A stretch of DNA of 64,000 nt, taken from the NCBI GenBank assembly GCA_037176905.1, contig JBBBWG010002559.1:26675-90674 (forward strand), given 5' to 3'. The notes below the pieces were generated by a model. The model had not been told where the DNA came from and did no database searches. It saw only the letters and a program-made list of their open reading frames with translations. This stretch comes from Azolla pinnata (Eukaryota > Streptophyta > Polypodiopsida > Salviniales > Salviniaceae). The first letter of the stretch is position 1; each line of letters opens with the position of its first letter. Below are positions 33,801 through 47,241 of this stretch, piece after piece. The position numbers were made by a program, and so were the translations under genes.

Positions 33801-35180
33801 TCGGATCCCGGAAAATGTTAATGTTGGGGCTCCAGTAGGTCAACCCAGCAAGCCCTCGATTGTGCATTGCCCTAGCTTCGGTAGATACCACCTGTGTGTA
33901 GATTCCCAGATTACTTAGATTCTTCGATAACCATTGCCATGCATGATGCAACTCGGATCCTTTATTACCATTGCCTCATGCAATTGCCTAGATTCTTCAC
34001 CACCATTGCATCAGACAATCACCTAGATTCTTCGACACCTTAGATTCTACATCCTAGCTCACACTTGCATAGATTCTCCATCTCACATGATCTCTTATAT
34101 TCTTCATTAGCTATGGTTATGAAGCCATAATGGCGTAGATTCCTCATCACCATTGCCTCACAGAATTACTTCATCACCACTAGCTGTGTCTCACACACAA
34201 TTTCTTAGATTCTTCAAAATCCTCATACAATTGGGCACATTCTTCAATACCTCATCACCACTGCCTAACTTAAGATTCTTTAGACTTCCAATCGCCATTA
34301 TCCTTATACAGTAGCCGTTGTCCCATCACAGAATTACCTTATATACTTCATCACCGTTGCCTCGCACAATTTCTTAGATTCTTCAAAATCCTCATCTCCA
34401 TTTTTTCCTCATACAATTTGAGGTACATTCTTCGATACCTGATCACCATCGCCTAACTTAAGCTTTCTTTAGGCTTCCCATCACCATTATCCTTATCCAG
34501 TAGCACACATTCTTCAGTAAGCTTATCATCATTTTGCTAGTACAGTAGCTTAGATTCTTCGATAGCCTCATCGCCATCGTACATTATCGCAGAGAACGAA
34601 ACGTTTCCTTTGTTTTGCTGGCGGTTGTCTTACTGAGAACCTGCGAGGGGTAGCAGCGAGAGAGGAAAGGGGGAAGACGTACCTGACCGATGGCCTTCCA
34701 GAGGGAGGTGTTGAAGGAGGCAGCAGAGAGGATGACTTGAGGGAAGCTAACAGCAGCGGGGATACTGCTCTCGGAGCCGTCAGAGGAGCTGAAGCTGACG
34801 CCGGGCCCCGTGTTGGAGACGCCATGGAGGCCTTCGTTCCACCACTGGTAAGGAGGAATTCCAAGGCGGGGGACCCCCGCAGAGGAGCTTATGAGCTGGG
34901 CCACTTTCTCCTCCAAGCTCAGCCTGGCGACCAGGTCCGCGGCTCTCTGGGGCGCAGGCAAAGCTCGGTTGCAGAAGCCGTAGGCGGAACTGGAGCCGCC
35001 ATGGCCGTCGCCGCTTCCGCAGGCTGGGTACTGCAATGCAGCTGCATTGGTGGCAAGGATGGGGTGAAGGTTCCGCCACAAGGACGATGGCGACGAAGGA
35101 GGAGCAGGAGGCCGCCATGTGAGGAGGAGGAGGAGGAGGAGGAGGAGAGCAACAGAAGAGAAGGAGAAGGAGAAGGCCAT
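30114..35180 (-). CDS. Glycoside hydrolase family 3 beta-D-xylosidase (BXL-like)
   Basis: Eight exons (34683-35180, 33601-33891, 33092-33261, 32811-32908, 32341-32709, 31710-32141, 31255-31503, 30114-30460) give 817 residues, slightly longer than the roughly 770 usual for plant BXL. These secreted enzymes trim xylose or arabinose from xylan and arabinan in the wall. The N-terminus [20 protein letters not shown] is a signal peptide. GH3 landmarks: [53 protein letters not shown], and [11 protein letters not shown] with the predicted nucleophile Asp near 325. The C-terminal sandwich carries RLAIIGPNA and [26 protein letters not shown] follows, and a fibronectin-III-like end has [17 protein letters not shown] and [10 protein letters not shown]. 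The last intron contains an assembly gap and a duplicated copy of the acceptor region. Substrate preference cannot be read from the sequence. Confidence 0.93.
30461..30925. repeat. 188-base tandem duplication with ATCT/CT/AT microsatellite and 100-N gap
   Basis: The segment beginning GGCTGCAACAATCGCAG (about 30459) recurs at about 30647 with near identity, including TACTCAAGTGTTTGAGAACA and a following (ATCT)n(CT)n(AT)n run. The second copy is interrupted by 100 Ns (30737-30836). It lies in the last intron of the GH3 gene. Confidence 0.85.
30737..30836. other. Assembly gap of 100 N
   Basis: Exactly 100 Ns, a conventional placeholder length. The real size is unknown. It sits in the ATCT microsatellite of the GH3 last intron. 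Confidence 0.99.
33541..33560. repeat. Short interstitial telomere-type repeat (CCCTAAA)
   Basis: About three consecutive CCCTAAA units in an intron of the GH3 gene match the plant telomere motif. Confidence 0.6.
33892..34682. repeat. GH3 intron 1 made of degenerate TTAGATTCTTC / CATCACCATTGCCTCA repeats
   Basis: Variants of TAGATTCTTCATCACCATTG, interspersed with CAATT or CAGTAGC, recur roughly every 30-60 bases through about 33950-34570. Unit boundaries drift, so the array is old or gene-converted. Confidence 0.75.
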
Positions 35181-35269
35181 GGCGAGCTTCGAGCTGCAGT
35201 CTGAGCTAAAACCCGCTCAAGTGAAGATGGAGAAGAAGAAGACAAGTTCTTCTTTGCTTCTTCATCTAC

Positions 35270-36040
35270 ATACAAAATACGGATACGGATACGGATACGG
35301 ATACAGATACGGATACGGATACAGATATAGATACGGATACAGATGCAGATAGATACAGATATATGCAGATGCAGATGGACATACATAGACAGATCTTTAG
35401 CTACATGTATAGATGCAAATATTAGGTGGAGATACAAATACAAATACAGATGCGAAATATAGGTGGAGACACCGATACAGATGAACATACAGATCTATAC
35501 AAAATATAGATGGACATATAGATGTATAGAGATAACCGATAGACATACAGATATATACAGATACATATGGATATATAGATATCTATATGGATATAGATGG
35601 ATATACAGATACATATGGACATGTAGATATCTATACAGATATAGATGGATATACAGATATATATGTACATATATATATAAATACATATGGACATACAGAT
35701 ATCTATACAGATATAGATGGATATACAGATACATATAGATACATATGGATATGTACAAATACAAATGGGCATATAGATCTATACATATATATACACATAC
35801 ATATGGACATACAGATATATACTAATACAGTGTATGTCCAATTACAAATGGACATACAAATATATATACAAATATATACAAATACAAATGGATATACAGA
35901 TCTATACAGATATAGATGGACATATAGATATATATACATATACAGATGGACATATAGATAGATACAGATATATATATATGGACATACAATTATACAAACA
36001 TAGATACGGATGGACATACAAATATAAACAGACATACACA
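35270..36040. repeat. GATA-rich satellite (GGATAC hexamers grading to ATACAGATAT / ATGGAC units)
   Basis: About 770 bases of hexameric and higher-order GATA-like repeats begin 90 bases upstream of the GH3 start. They open with (CGGATA)n and then change to longer units such as GGATATACAGATACATATGG. All open frames in it are repeat artefacts. Confidence 0.9.
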
Positions 36041-36894
36041 GATATGATCTGCAGACCAGGTATTCGGCACCGATCGGGAACTATAGAATTGAGAGGTGAC
36101 TGTAGAGAGTCGAGTGACTGGTAACTAGCTGTAGGCGTTCGATAGGCACATGACTTTTCGGGCACCACGAGTAGCATTATTCCATGTTCCCGATGACAGA
36201 CTTTGATGCAAGCTTCGAACTTGCAACAGAAGGTGCAGATGCCCCGGAATGAAGCCAAAACTTCTGGAGACGAGTAGAAGTTCTTGTGATCGATGATGGC
36301 CATAACGAGGCCGAGTTGTCTAGGAGTCTGGAGACATAGGAAGCTTCGAGAGGTCTTGTAAAGACCGGGGTTTCAATGATGACCATATCAATATTGCAGA
36401 TGATGGTGATGACAATCCAAGGAAACCTTCTTTCTGTATTCGCTTAGTCATTGTACAGTAAAATTCTCGCTATCGGTTAGAGAAAGAAAAGACCGACAAA
36501 TATACGCTTAGTGATTGCACAGTAAAATCCTCAATTGATTTCAAAACCTTGGTGGTTCCACCTTGACACACATATTCTGGAGCCGATATATCCACGTGTG
36601 TAAAGAATCAACGAGTCAAAGCGGGCATGCTGGTGTGAAAAGGGGGAAAGGAAAAAGAGTTCTGCTTGGGACAGCAGCTGATCGATGCCAACGTACGTTA
36701 TCATCAACTTAATTCATAACGACTTCGTTGTTACATTCGATCCGCATGCCAATCACATTAGCTTCCCCTTTTATGGTTGTCTTTTGAATGGGCATGTTGC
36801 GTCGTTGTTCAGGCGCTCATCAGGCTAACTCATCGTGTTGAATAGAAGGGCAAATAGGTCTGGAGTGTATATACGGAGAGAGCAAACAGCCCAC

Positions 36895-36933
<39 letters not shown>

Positions 36934-37937
36934 TAGTAGTGTTGTTAAAAGAACGCGTGTTTTGTATGAACAAAATACGTTTTGGAATATACTCGGATGT
37001 CTTCTACATGAATTTAACGTTCTGCAACCGTCATTATTCAAAAAATAATAATTATGATAAACATATACATCGAGTAGTGAACAAAGAAACTGTCATATTG
37101 GCTACAAAATGTATATGTAAACACAAACCTGGTTTAGGGTTACAATGAACACAACCAATCAAATCAACATCTTGGTGTATCATTTAAGTTATAGGTGGTG
37201 GAAATAGAAAATTTGGCAGTAATTCCCTCCTCCTCATTAACTAGAGTAGTATACATGCTATCATTTGGCTATTTCTGTACAAAAGCCAAGGGCCTCACTT
37301 GATGTAGTCCATTAGACAAATTTTTGTTTTTCGATTTTTACTATAGTCTACAACTAACCAAAGGATAATTCACTAAAAAAAAAAAAAACATTATCGGAGA
37401 CCATGTTTTATTTGCCTAAAACATTGCAAAGGAGTCCACTGCTTCAAACACCATAAACATTTCATAGATTTTCGCAGGCGTTTCAGTGTGATCTAGTTTT
37501 TTTTTTTTCTTCAGAAGAAAAGTTCAGATACCAGCAAAAGTTTAGGGCTGTACATATTGGACTGAATAAGTCAAGCAAAACCTATCGATACAAAATGCAT
37601 TTCGGTGGTTGACAAGAGAACGCATTGTTTATTCCCCATCAACGCCGCACGTCTGTTGCCTCAACGTGCTTGCTACCGAATAGATGCTTAGACGCATACT
37701 GTATGCAGTTTTGCTAAGCCCTTCTTTCTCAAGCTACCAATCCTACAACTTTCTGCCGGTGTCGTGCTCTTCTGAGCTTGCCTAACGTGATCTAGAATTT
37801 TGTTTAAGGCATTTTTCTTGGCAATTCTCCCTTTTTTTCTTTCTTTTCTTTCATTTTTCCTGTTTTTTTCTTGTTCTTTTCGGGGCGGAGGAGGAGTGAC
37901 ATGCGAACGTGTTAAGCGTCACGACTCATGCCCCCCC

Positions 37938-37976
<39 letters not shown>

Positions 37977-38509
37977 CTCGATCGCAACGAGGACCAGACG
38001 CCGATCAGATGGCTCCACAAGAGGCCAGAGAAGAAGAAGAAGAAGCAGTGGAAGCAGACAAACACGAAACGGCGATCACATGTCTCGATGCTTTCTTGCA
38101 TTTTTTTCTTTTAAAAGTTCTCCTTATCCTGCGCCTGCGACACGTTCGGCTCGAATCGGGCACGATCCGGGTGGCGGGGCACGTCTTCTTCGTCGTCGTC
38201 GTCGTCATCGTCATCATCGGAGGCTGTGCAAAGGCATCGATCGATCGAATCGATCGTGTGCAGAAAGAAAAAAAAGGAAAGAGTTGGAAACGGCGTTTAT
38301 TCACATAAGACAGGAGACAGACAGACAGACAGATATATTAACGTCTTCTAAAGACCGGGGGAAAGACTTGGCCCATGAGACGTCGTCTGTGTTCTCTCGG
38401 CCGCGAGGAGAAGAAGAACAACGACAACGCTCGAGCCCGACCCGCCATTCTTCTGCTAATCTATCGGGACGCCATAAGCCGAGAGCTCCCAGGATCGAAT
38501 CTGGCACTC

Positions 38510-38635
38510 TCGATCTACATACACACCTACATAGAATACATACATACAATACATACATACAATACATACCTAGATACACACCTAAATACACACCTAAATA
38601 CACATCTAAATACACACCTAAATACATACCTGCAT
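38510..38635. repeat. Short tandem repeat, TACACACCTAAA-type
   Basis: About ten units of 10-12 bases (ACATACAATACAT grading to ATACACACCTAA) directly precede the dioxygenase start codons. Confidence 0.8.
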
Positions 38636-38664
38636 AGATGCATTCATGCATGCATACCCATGCA

Positions 38665-41600
38665 ATGGGCGGCGGCGGCGGCGGCCATGTCCCGCGGAGG
38701 AGCGTGTATGTGCAGGAGCTGGCGGAGAGCGGCGCGGGAATTACGCGGGTTCCGGATGAGTACATCAGCCGGCCTCCGGCGGCGGCGGAGCCCGATTCGG
38801 AGGCCGATTCGGAGCCGCCGGCGGCGGCCTTAATGGCCTTCCCCGTGCTCGACATGCTCGCGTATCATCGGCACCATGCCTCAGCTGCCAATAATGGTGG
38901 TGGTGGTGGTGGTGGTGGTGGTGATGATGATGATGGTGATGGTGGGCATATTGGTGGTGATGGTGATGCTGATGGTGGGCATATTGGTGGTGATAATGCT
39001 GATGGTGATGCTGATGGTGGGCATATTGGTAGTGATGGTGATGGTGATGGTGATGGTGGGCATATTGGTGGTGATAATGCTGATGGTGGGCATATTGGTG
39101 GTGATGGTGATGCTGATGGTGGGCATATTGGTGGTGATGCTGATGCTGATGGTGGGCATATTGGTGGTGATAATGCTGATGGTGGGCATATTGGTGGTGG
39201 TGGTAATGCTAATGGTGGGCATAATATTGGTGGGCATATTGGTGGTGGTGATAATGCTGATGGTGGGCATAATATTGGTGGGCAGATTCACCACCAATAT
39301 CATCAATATTGTCACCATGATGATCACCACCACCATGATCACCACCATTATGATCACCACCACCATGATGATCACCACCACCATGATGATCACCACCACC
39401 ATGATGATCACCATCACCATGATCACCACCACCATGATCACCACCACCATGATCACCACCACCATGATCACCACCACCAACAACAACAACAACAACAACA
39501 ACAACACCAACAACACCAACAACAACAAGTCCATGGTGGGCAGAAGAGGATCGGCGGACGCGATGAAGACGGCGGCGGGTTCACGGAGGCGCTGCGAGCC
39601 GCGTGCTCATCGTGGGGCGCGTTCCAGATGGTGAACCACGGGATCCCGGAGCGCGTGATCGGCGGCGTGCGGCGAGCGCAGCGGCGCTTCTTCGAGCTCC
39701 CCGCGGCCGACAAGCTCGCGTTCGCCAACGACGTGCCCTCGGGCTCCTACGACGGCTACGGGAGCCTCCTCGGGTCCGCGTCCGCGCGCCGCAATCCCCG
39801 CGACTGGCGCGACTACGTCTACCTCACCCTCCTCCCGCGCCCTTTGCGCCGCTGGCCCTCCTACCCCGACTACTTCCGGTACTTAATATATAGTGCATTG
39901 CTCTCTACTATATGCTTTGATTATATGTTTTGTGTACTATATGTTTTGTGTATATGTTTTGTATATGTTTTGTATATGTTTTGTATATGTTTGTATGTGT
40001 GTGTGTTTGTGTATATGTTTTGTGTATATGTTTTGTATATGTTTGTATGTGTGTGTGTGTGTTTGTGTGTGTTTGTGTGTGTTTGTATGACTTGTCTGCC
40101 TCCCGCTCGAATCGCCACAACAATCAGGGCGGGGGAGACACAACCCGCATTGGATCGGATTCCCATCCCTTCCGCGCGTTCTTCGATCCTGATCGATCCT
40201 CAATTTGCTCTCCCTTTGCTCGCCTTCGATCCTCACGATCGATCGTTTGCTTTTCCCTTTGCTCGCCCCCCTTTTCTTTGCCCGCATTCCGTAGTCGCGC
40301 ATCGATCGCTCCGCTTCGATCGCCTTCGCTCGCACCGCGTTACGTTCCATCGATCGCATCGGCCCATCGGATGGACGGATTGCCCGCCTGCTTTTTCGGG
40401 TGCGACGTGCTCGCTCGGACGCTTTGATTGCATTCTTTTTGTGTGCGCGCGGGATCGAAATTCGAGTCGATAGCGGATGGGGATTTCGCCCGGCTAGAAT
40501 TCAAGATTGGGCTTGATTTGGTGGCATTTGTGTGCCAGATGGCAATTTTCAGAATTAGATTCAATGGATGCATTGCGTTTGCTTGGCTTTTGGCTTGGCT
40601 TGATTGCATTTGATGTCATGTGGGCTGAATGAAGACTCCATGGATGGATGCTTAATTTGCTTGGCTTGACTTGCTTGCATTTGATGTCATGTGGATGGAA
40701 TGAAGACTCCATCCATGCATGGATGGATGCATTGGCTTGGCTTGGCTTGGCTTGGCTTGGCTTGGCTTGGCTTGGTTTGACTTGACTTGGCTTGACTTGA
40801 CTTGACTTGCTTGCATTTGATGTCCATGTGGATGGAATGAAGAGTCTCAATGGATGGAGAATGCTTGCTTTGCTTTGCTTTGCTTTGCTTGTGGAGATTC
40901 ATCTGGAATGAAATGAATGAATCAAATGGAGAATCTAGATCTGGAGAGAGAATGAATGCTTTGGATTGATTGATTCGATCGATCGATCGATCGATGTCAG
41001 GGAGGCAGTGGAGGAGTTCAGCCGCGAGGCGGTGGGGGTGTGGAGGAAGCTCATGGCGGCGATCGCGGAGAGCCTCGGCGTAGATGCGAAGAGCCTCGTC
41101 GATGCCTTCGGGGAGCTCGACATGGGGATCGCGATGAACTACTACCCCGCGTGCCCCGAGCCTCGCCGGACCCTCGGCCTCTCGCCGCATTCGGACTCGG
41201 GCGGAATCACGATCCTCCTCCTCGACGACAATGTCCCGGGCCTTCAGGTGCGAACGCCCGGCTCCGGTGCTTGGCTCACCATCCAGCCCGTCCCCGGGGC
41301 CATCTTCATCAACCTCGGCGACCAGCTCGAGGTAAAGGTTAGGGGCCTCGATCGATCGATCGATCGATCGCTTTCTTTGGGTTGGGATCGATCGCTTTCT
41401 TTGGGGTGGGATCGATCGATCGCTTTCTTTGGGTTGGGATCGATCGCTTTCTTCGGGTTGGGATCGATCGCTTTCTTTGGGTTGGGATCGATCACTTTCT
41501 TTGGGGTGGGATCGATCGATCGCTTTCTTCGGGTTGGGATCGATCACTTTCTTCGGGTTGGGATCGATCGCTTTCTTTGGGTTGGGATCGATCGCTTTCT

Positions 41601-42955
41601 TTGGGGTGGGATCGATCGATCGATTTCTTTGGGTTGGGATCGATCGATCGATCGCTTTCTTCGGGTTGGGATCGATCGATCGATCGCTTTCTTCGGGTTG
41701 GGATCGATCGATCGATCGCTTTCTTCGGTTGGGATCGATCGCTTTCTTTGGGTTGGGATTGATCGCTTTCTTCGGGTTGGGATCAATCGATCGATCGCTT
41801 TCTTCGGGTTGGGCTCGATCGATCGATCGCTTTCTTCGGGTTGGGATCGATAGATCGATCGCTTTCTTCGGTTGGGATCGATCGCTTTCTTTGGGTTGGG
41901 ATCGATCATCCATCGATTGAGGATTAGGGTTGAAATCAATCCATTGTTAGGCCTTGATCGATCGACCGATCAATTCTTCGGGTCTGATCGATCAACTGAT
42001 GGATTATTCGGGTCTGATCGATCAACCGATCGATTAATCGGGTCTGATCGATTCGTCGGGTTCGATCGATCGGTTATAAAGGGTCCAATCGATGATTAGG
42101 GTAGGATCGATCGATCGATTACGAGGCTTCGATCGATCGATCGATCATAAGGGTCGGATCGACGATTACAATGGATCGATTGTAAACGGTTTTTTGATCG
42201 AGCGATTGCAAGGGTTTCGATCGGGTTTTGACGATTCTCGCTCGCCCGCCTCCGGTTCCAGATCCTGAGCAATGGGGTGTACAAGAGCGTGGAGCACCGC
42301 GTGCTGGTGAACTCTGCGTCGCCGCGGCTCACGCTCGGATGCTTCATCAGCCCCAGCAACGACGCGGTGGTGGGGCCCCTCGCGGAGCTCGTTCCGCGGG
42401 GCCTCGTCCCTGTGTATGAGCCCATGAAGTACAGCGAATACAGGTCCATGATGCGCACCGCGGGCGTCAACGGGAAATCCTACCTCCGATCGAGAGCGAT
42501 CGATGCTTCGGCTTCTGCAGATCTTGCGTCCGACGATCGAGGACCAGGAGATCGAGCGATCGAATCCGCTTCTGCTCCTGCGAATCCTGCCTCTGACGAT
42601 CGAGCGATCGAATCCGCTTCTGCTCTTGCGAATCCTGCCTCTGACGATCGAGCGATCGAATCCGCTTCTGCTCCTGCGAATCCTGCCTCTGACGATCGAG
42701 CGATCGAATCCGCTTCTGCTCCTGCGAATCCTGCCTCTGACGATCGAGCGANNNNNNNNNNNNNNNNNNNNNNNNNNNNNNNNNNNNNNNNNNNNNNNNN
42801 NNNNNNNNNNNNNNNNNNNNNNNNNNNNNNNNNNNNNNNNNNNNNNNNNNNTCGAATCCGCTTCCGCTCCTGCGAATCCTGCCTTTGATCCACACCCACG
42901 ACTAGATCGATCGATCGATCGATGCTTCCGCTTCCGCAGATCCTGCCTCCGATGA
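38665..42955 (+). CDS. 2-oxoglutarate/Fe(II) dioxygenase, JOX/ANS-like, with giant low-complexity insertion
   Basis: Three exons: 38665-39878, 41001-41331 and 42262 to about 42955. The last exon crosses a 100-N gap, so its end is uncertain. In-frame ATGs at 38638 and 38650 are alternative starts. Members of this DOXC class hydroxylate hormones or flavonoids; the closest remembered sequences are Arabidopsis JOX/JRG21 jasmonate oxidases. N-terminal VYVQELAESGAGITRVPDEY matches the RVQSLAES...LPDRY opening, followed by FPVLDM. A roughly 228-residue Gly/His/Asp/Gln-rich insertion (38896-39579) comes before FTEALRAACSSWGAFQMVNHG. The core holds NYYPACPEP, LGLSPHSDSGG with Fe ligands His468 and Asp470, GDQLEILSNGVYKSVEHR with His527, and Arg537 of an R-x-T site (usually R-x-S) for 2-oxoglutarate. 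Beyond GKSYL, where relatives end, the frame runs into 16-residue repeats. Substrate is unknown. Confidence 0.82.
38896..39579 (+). repeat. In-frame GGT/GAT then CAC/GAT then CAA repeat insertion in the dioxygenase
   Basis: The first part (to about 39285) is G-rich and encodes GGHIGGD-type repeats. The second (39290-39480) is its C-rich complement type and encodes HHHHD repeats. A CAA tract encoding poly-Gln then ends the insertion. At the switch, ATATTGGTGG and CCACCAATAT form an inverted repeat around 39270-39300. Several frames on both strands stay open because of the triplet structure. Confidence 0.92.
39905..40090. repeat. TATATGTTTTGTG-type repeat in dioxygenase intron 1
   Basis: Tandem TGTATATGTTTTG units grade into TGTGTG. 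Further along the same intron, GCTTG pentamers at about 40731-40800 form a second array. Confidence 0.8.
41340..41910. repeat. GATCGATC minisatellite filling dioxygenase intron 2
   Basis: About twenty units of 24-34 bases share GGGTTGGGATCGATCG and CTTTCTTTGG/CTTTCTTCGG. Length variation comes from the number of GATC steps. GATCGATC-rich sequence continues to about 42200. Confidence 0.92.
42550..42890. repeat. 48-base minisatellite in the dioxygenase 3' end, broken by a 100-N gap
   Basis: Four full units of 48 bases start near 42550, 42598, 42646 and 42694. Each encodes DRAIESASAPANPASD. The gap is 42752-42851 and a last partial copy follows it. True copy number is unknown. Confidence 0.9.
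42752..42851. other. Assembly gap of 100 N
   Basis: Exactly 100 Ns inside the coding 48-base minisatellite of the dioxygenase, so frame across it is not guaranteed. Confidence 0.99.
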
Positions 42956-43946
42956 TCGCGGCCGACACAAGATCGATCCGTCCATGCTGCATTCTGATCC
43001 TCGCCACAGGTCGCCACTGGGAGATCGGTCGATCGATCGATCGATTGCTGCAACCTGATCATCCATCTCTATCTCCATGTAGCTCACCCACCACGGGGAG
43101 AGACATCGATCGATCCATTGCTGAATTCTCATCCTCGCCATAGCTCACCCGCCAAATGATCGAGATCGAGATCGAGATCGAGATCGAGATCATGCCCACC
43201 CTGCATACATCCCTAGCCCTTTGTATTTCCAGCCCATCATCATTCATATGCATTATCCCTTGAGCCCTGTTCTAGGGTTTTTGGCTAGTCCTTTTTTTTT
43301 TCTTTTTTAGCCAGATTTGGCTGCTGAAAAATCACACAGCTTCCTTCCAATCCTTCCCTTCTGATTGATGAGCAGCATATAAAGAAGCACTTCATGCCAT
43401 GTCTCTGCTGAGCTTTTGTAATTTTGTGGAACAAACCCTAAAACTGACCATTCTCTACTTCGCCCCCGCCGATTACAGGTTCTTTTTTCCCCTCGGGATC
43501 GATTCCCAGGCATTGCCGCAGCAATTTGCCACCAAAAAACCCTGATTCCCAGCCTGTCGTTTACACTCATCGAGCCTCGAATCACGACGATCGCACTTCT
43601 CACGCAGCATTTCGCAACGATTCAGAAAGACCAGGAAACATATGCACTGAAATGGTGTTACATCAAAATTCATTTTGTTCATACCACCATTATTAACCTA
43701 ATAGTCATCATACCATGCTTCGCAAAGCTCGTCAATTGTCCCTGTGATCTTCTCAACCAGACAAAAGACCAAATCAAAGCACAAGAATGAAAATAAATAC
43801 CCAAATGTCAGATTTCTTTTCTTATTGATGCCCAACCAGAGATCATTGTCATTTTGGTTTCCTCTTATCTACTACATCTATGAGCTAAAAACAAAAACAA
43901 AGGGAAAGAGGGGATGTCCAACTCAAATAAAAATGGTGACTTGTCT
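42956..43946. other. Intergenic between convergent dioxygenase and DHAR
   Basis: GATC-rich remnants extend to about 43190, including (GAGATC)n at about 43160-43190. The rest is AT-rich sequence with no recognisable gene. Confidence 0.6.
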
Positions 43947-46193
<2,247 letters not shown>

Positions 46194-47241
46194 ATCTGGG
46201 AGGAGAGAGAACCTGTGCCGGGAATCGCCCAAAAGCATGAGCCTGGCCTATGCATGTGGCAAATGCAGGGAAGATGCATGCAGGAATGAATGGGTCATTG
46301 CACCAAGTGATGAATGGATCACCCTTACCAAGAGAAGCAGGAGACGATCGATCCACGACCGCTTGACTCTCTGTTCTGTGCCTCTCCCTGATTCCTCTGG
46401 TGAAGGAGAAGAGTTTAGAAGGGTTTGGGGGAGACACGAGAAAAGAGTGGGGGGGGAGAGCAGGGGGAAAGCAATAAAGAGGACCTCTCAGAGAGCAGAG
46501 CAGAGAGATTCAGATGGATTTGGACCCCTTGTTGGCCTTGTCAACAGTCACAGGAATTCGCCCACATTCTTCTCATGCACATCACCCATCTTTTCAACCC
46601 TGTTTTTTCCCCCCATCAATCTAACACTGATCCGAACGAAATGCTTGAAGATTTGATGCTGCTGTGTGCCCACCAGGGTTTGTTTCTCCCAAGTGGAGGA
46701 TCTCTGTGCGTGACAAGGACAGAGATCTTGAGACACAGAAGAGGCGTTTTGCTTCCTCGTTCAAATGACATAACAAGCAGCGTCTGCAAATTTACATCTT
46801 CCACCACAATTTGACAGCTTCTGTTCGATACCCTCAGGCTTTGTTTCAGCAATTTGGGGAATGCAAGAAAACACCGCACTATTACACACAGATCGGTTTC
46901 CTTCGGAATCAAACAGATGAGCAAAAATCAAATTTGCCATAGTGATTCGAAACTCTCGACGATCAAAGTTGAACTGACGGAACCAGCAGCACAAATGTTA
47001 AAAATAACATTGGGATCTTGCAGCAAATATACAAGTTTATCATCATGACAATCGGAGGGATGAACCCAGCATCGAGGCAGCAGTTTCTCTTATTCAATTT
47101 TATGCACTTTTGCTCAAATTAGTTTCGTAATGAAACAGTTCATGAATCGTTCCATCTGATAGACAACTTAATAATCGAGAATATCTGAATACGCGCTGCT
47201 GCGCCTGCGATCATCAACCCAAGTACTCAAATTTTCAGATT
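46194..47241. other. DHAR promoter/5' UTR and GPAT9 3' flank
   Basis: A likely DHAR 5' UTR exon covers about 46330-46460. The remainder to 47241 has no recognisable gene or repeat. Confidence 0.5.

Larger units (their letters stand above)
35181..38664. other. Intergenic, GH3 promoter side to 2OGD start
   Basis: 35270-36040 is a GATA/GGATAC-type satellite (separate entry). 36040-36890 shows nothing recognisable. A GACA microsatellite lies at about 36896-36935. 36940-37930 is AT-rich without genes. A CA run is at about 37937-37974. 38510-38635 is a TACACACCTAAA-type repeat just before the dioxygenase start. Confidence 0.55.

Noticed and set aside
38881-39534. 217-codon minus-strand and 252-codon +2-frame open frames over the dioxygenase insertion
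   Set aside because: They stay open only because the triplet repeats lack stop codons in most frames. Only frame +1 links to the dioxygenase domain.
40687-41913. 408-codon minus-strand open frame with SIDRS/NPKKAID repeats
   Set aside because: It is produced by the GATCGATC minisatellite and runs across two dioxygenase introns and an exon.
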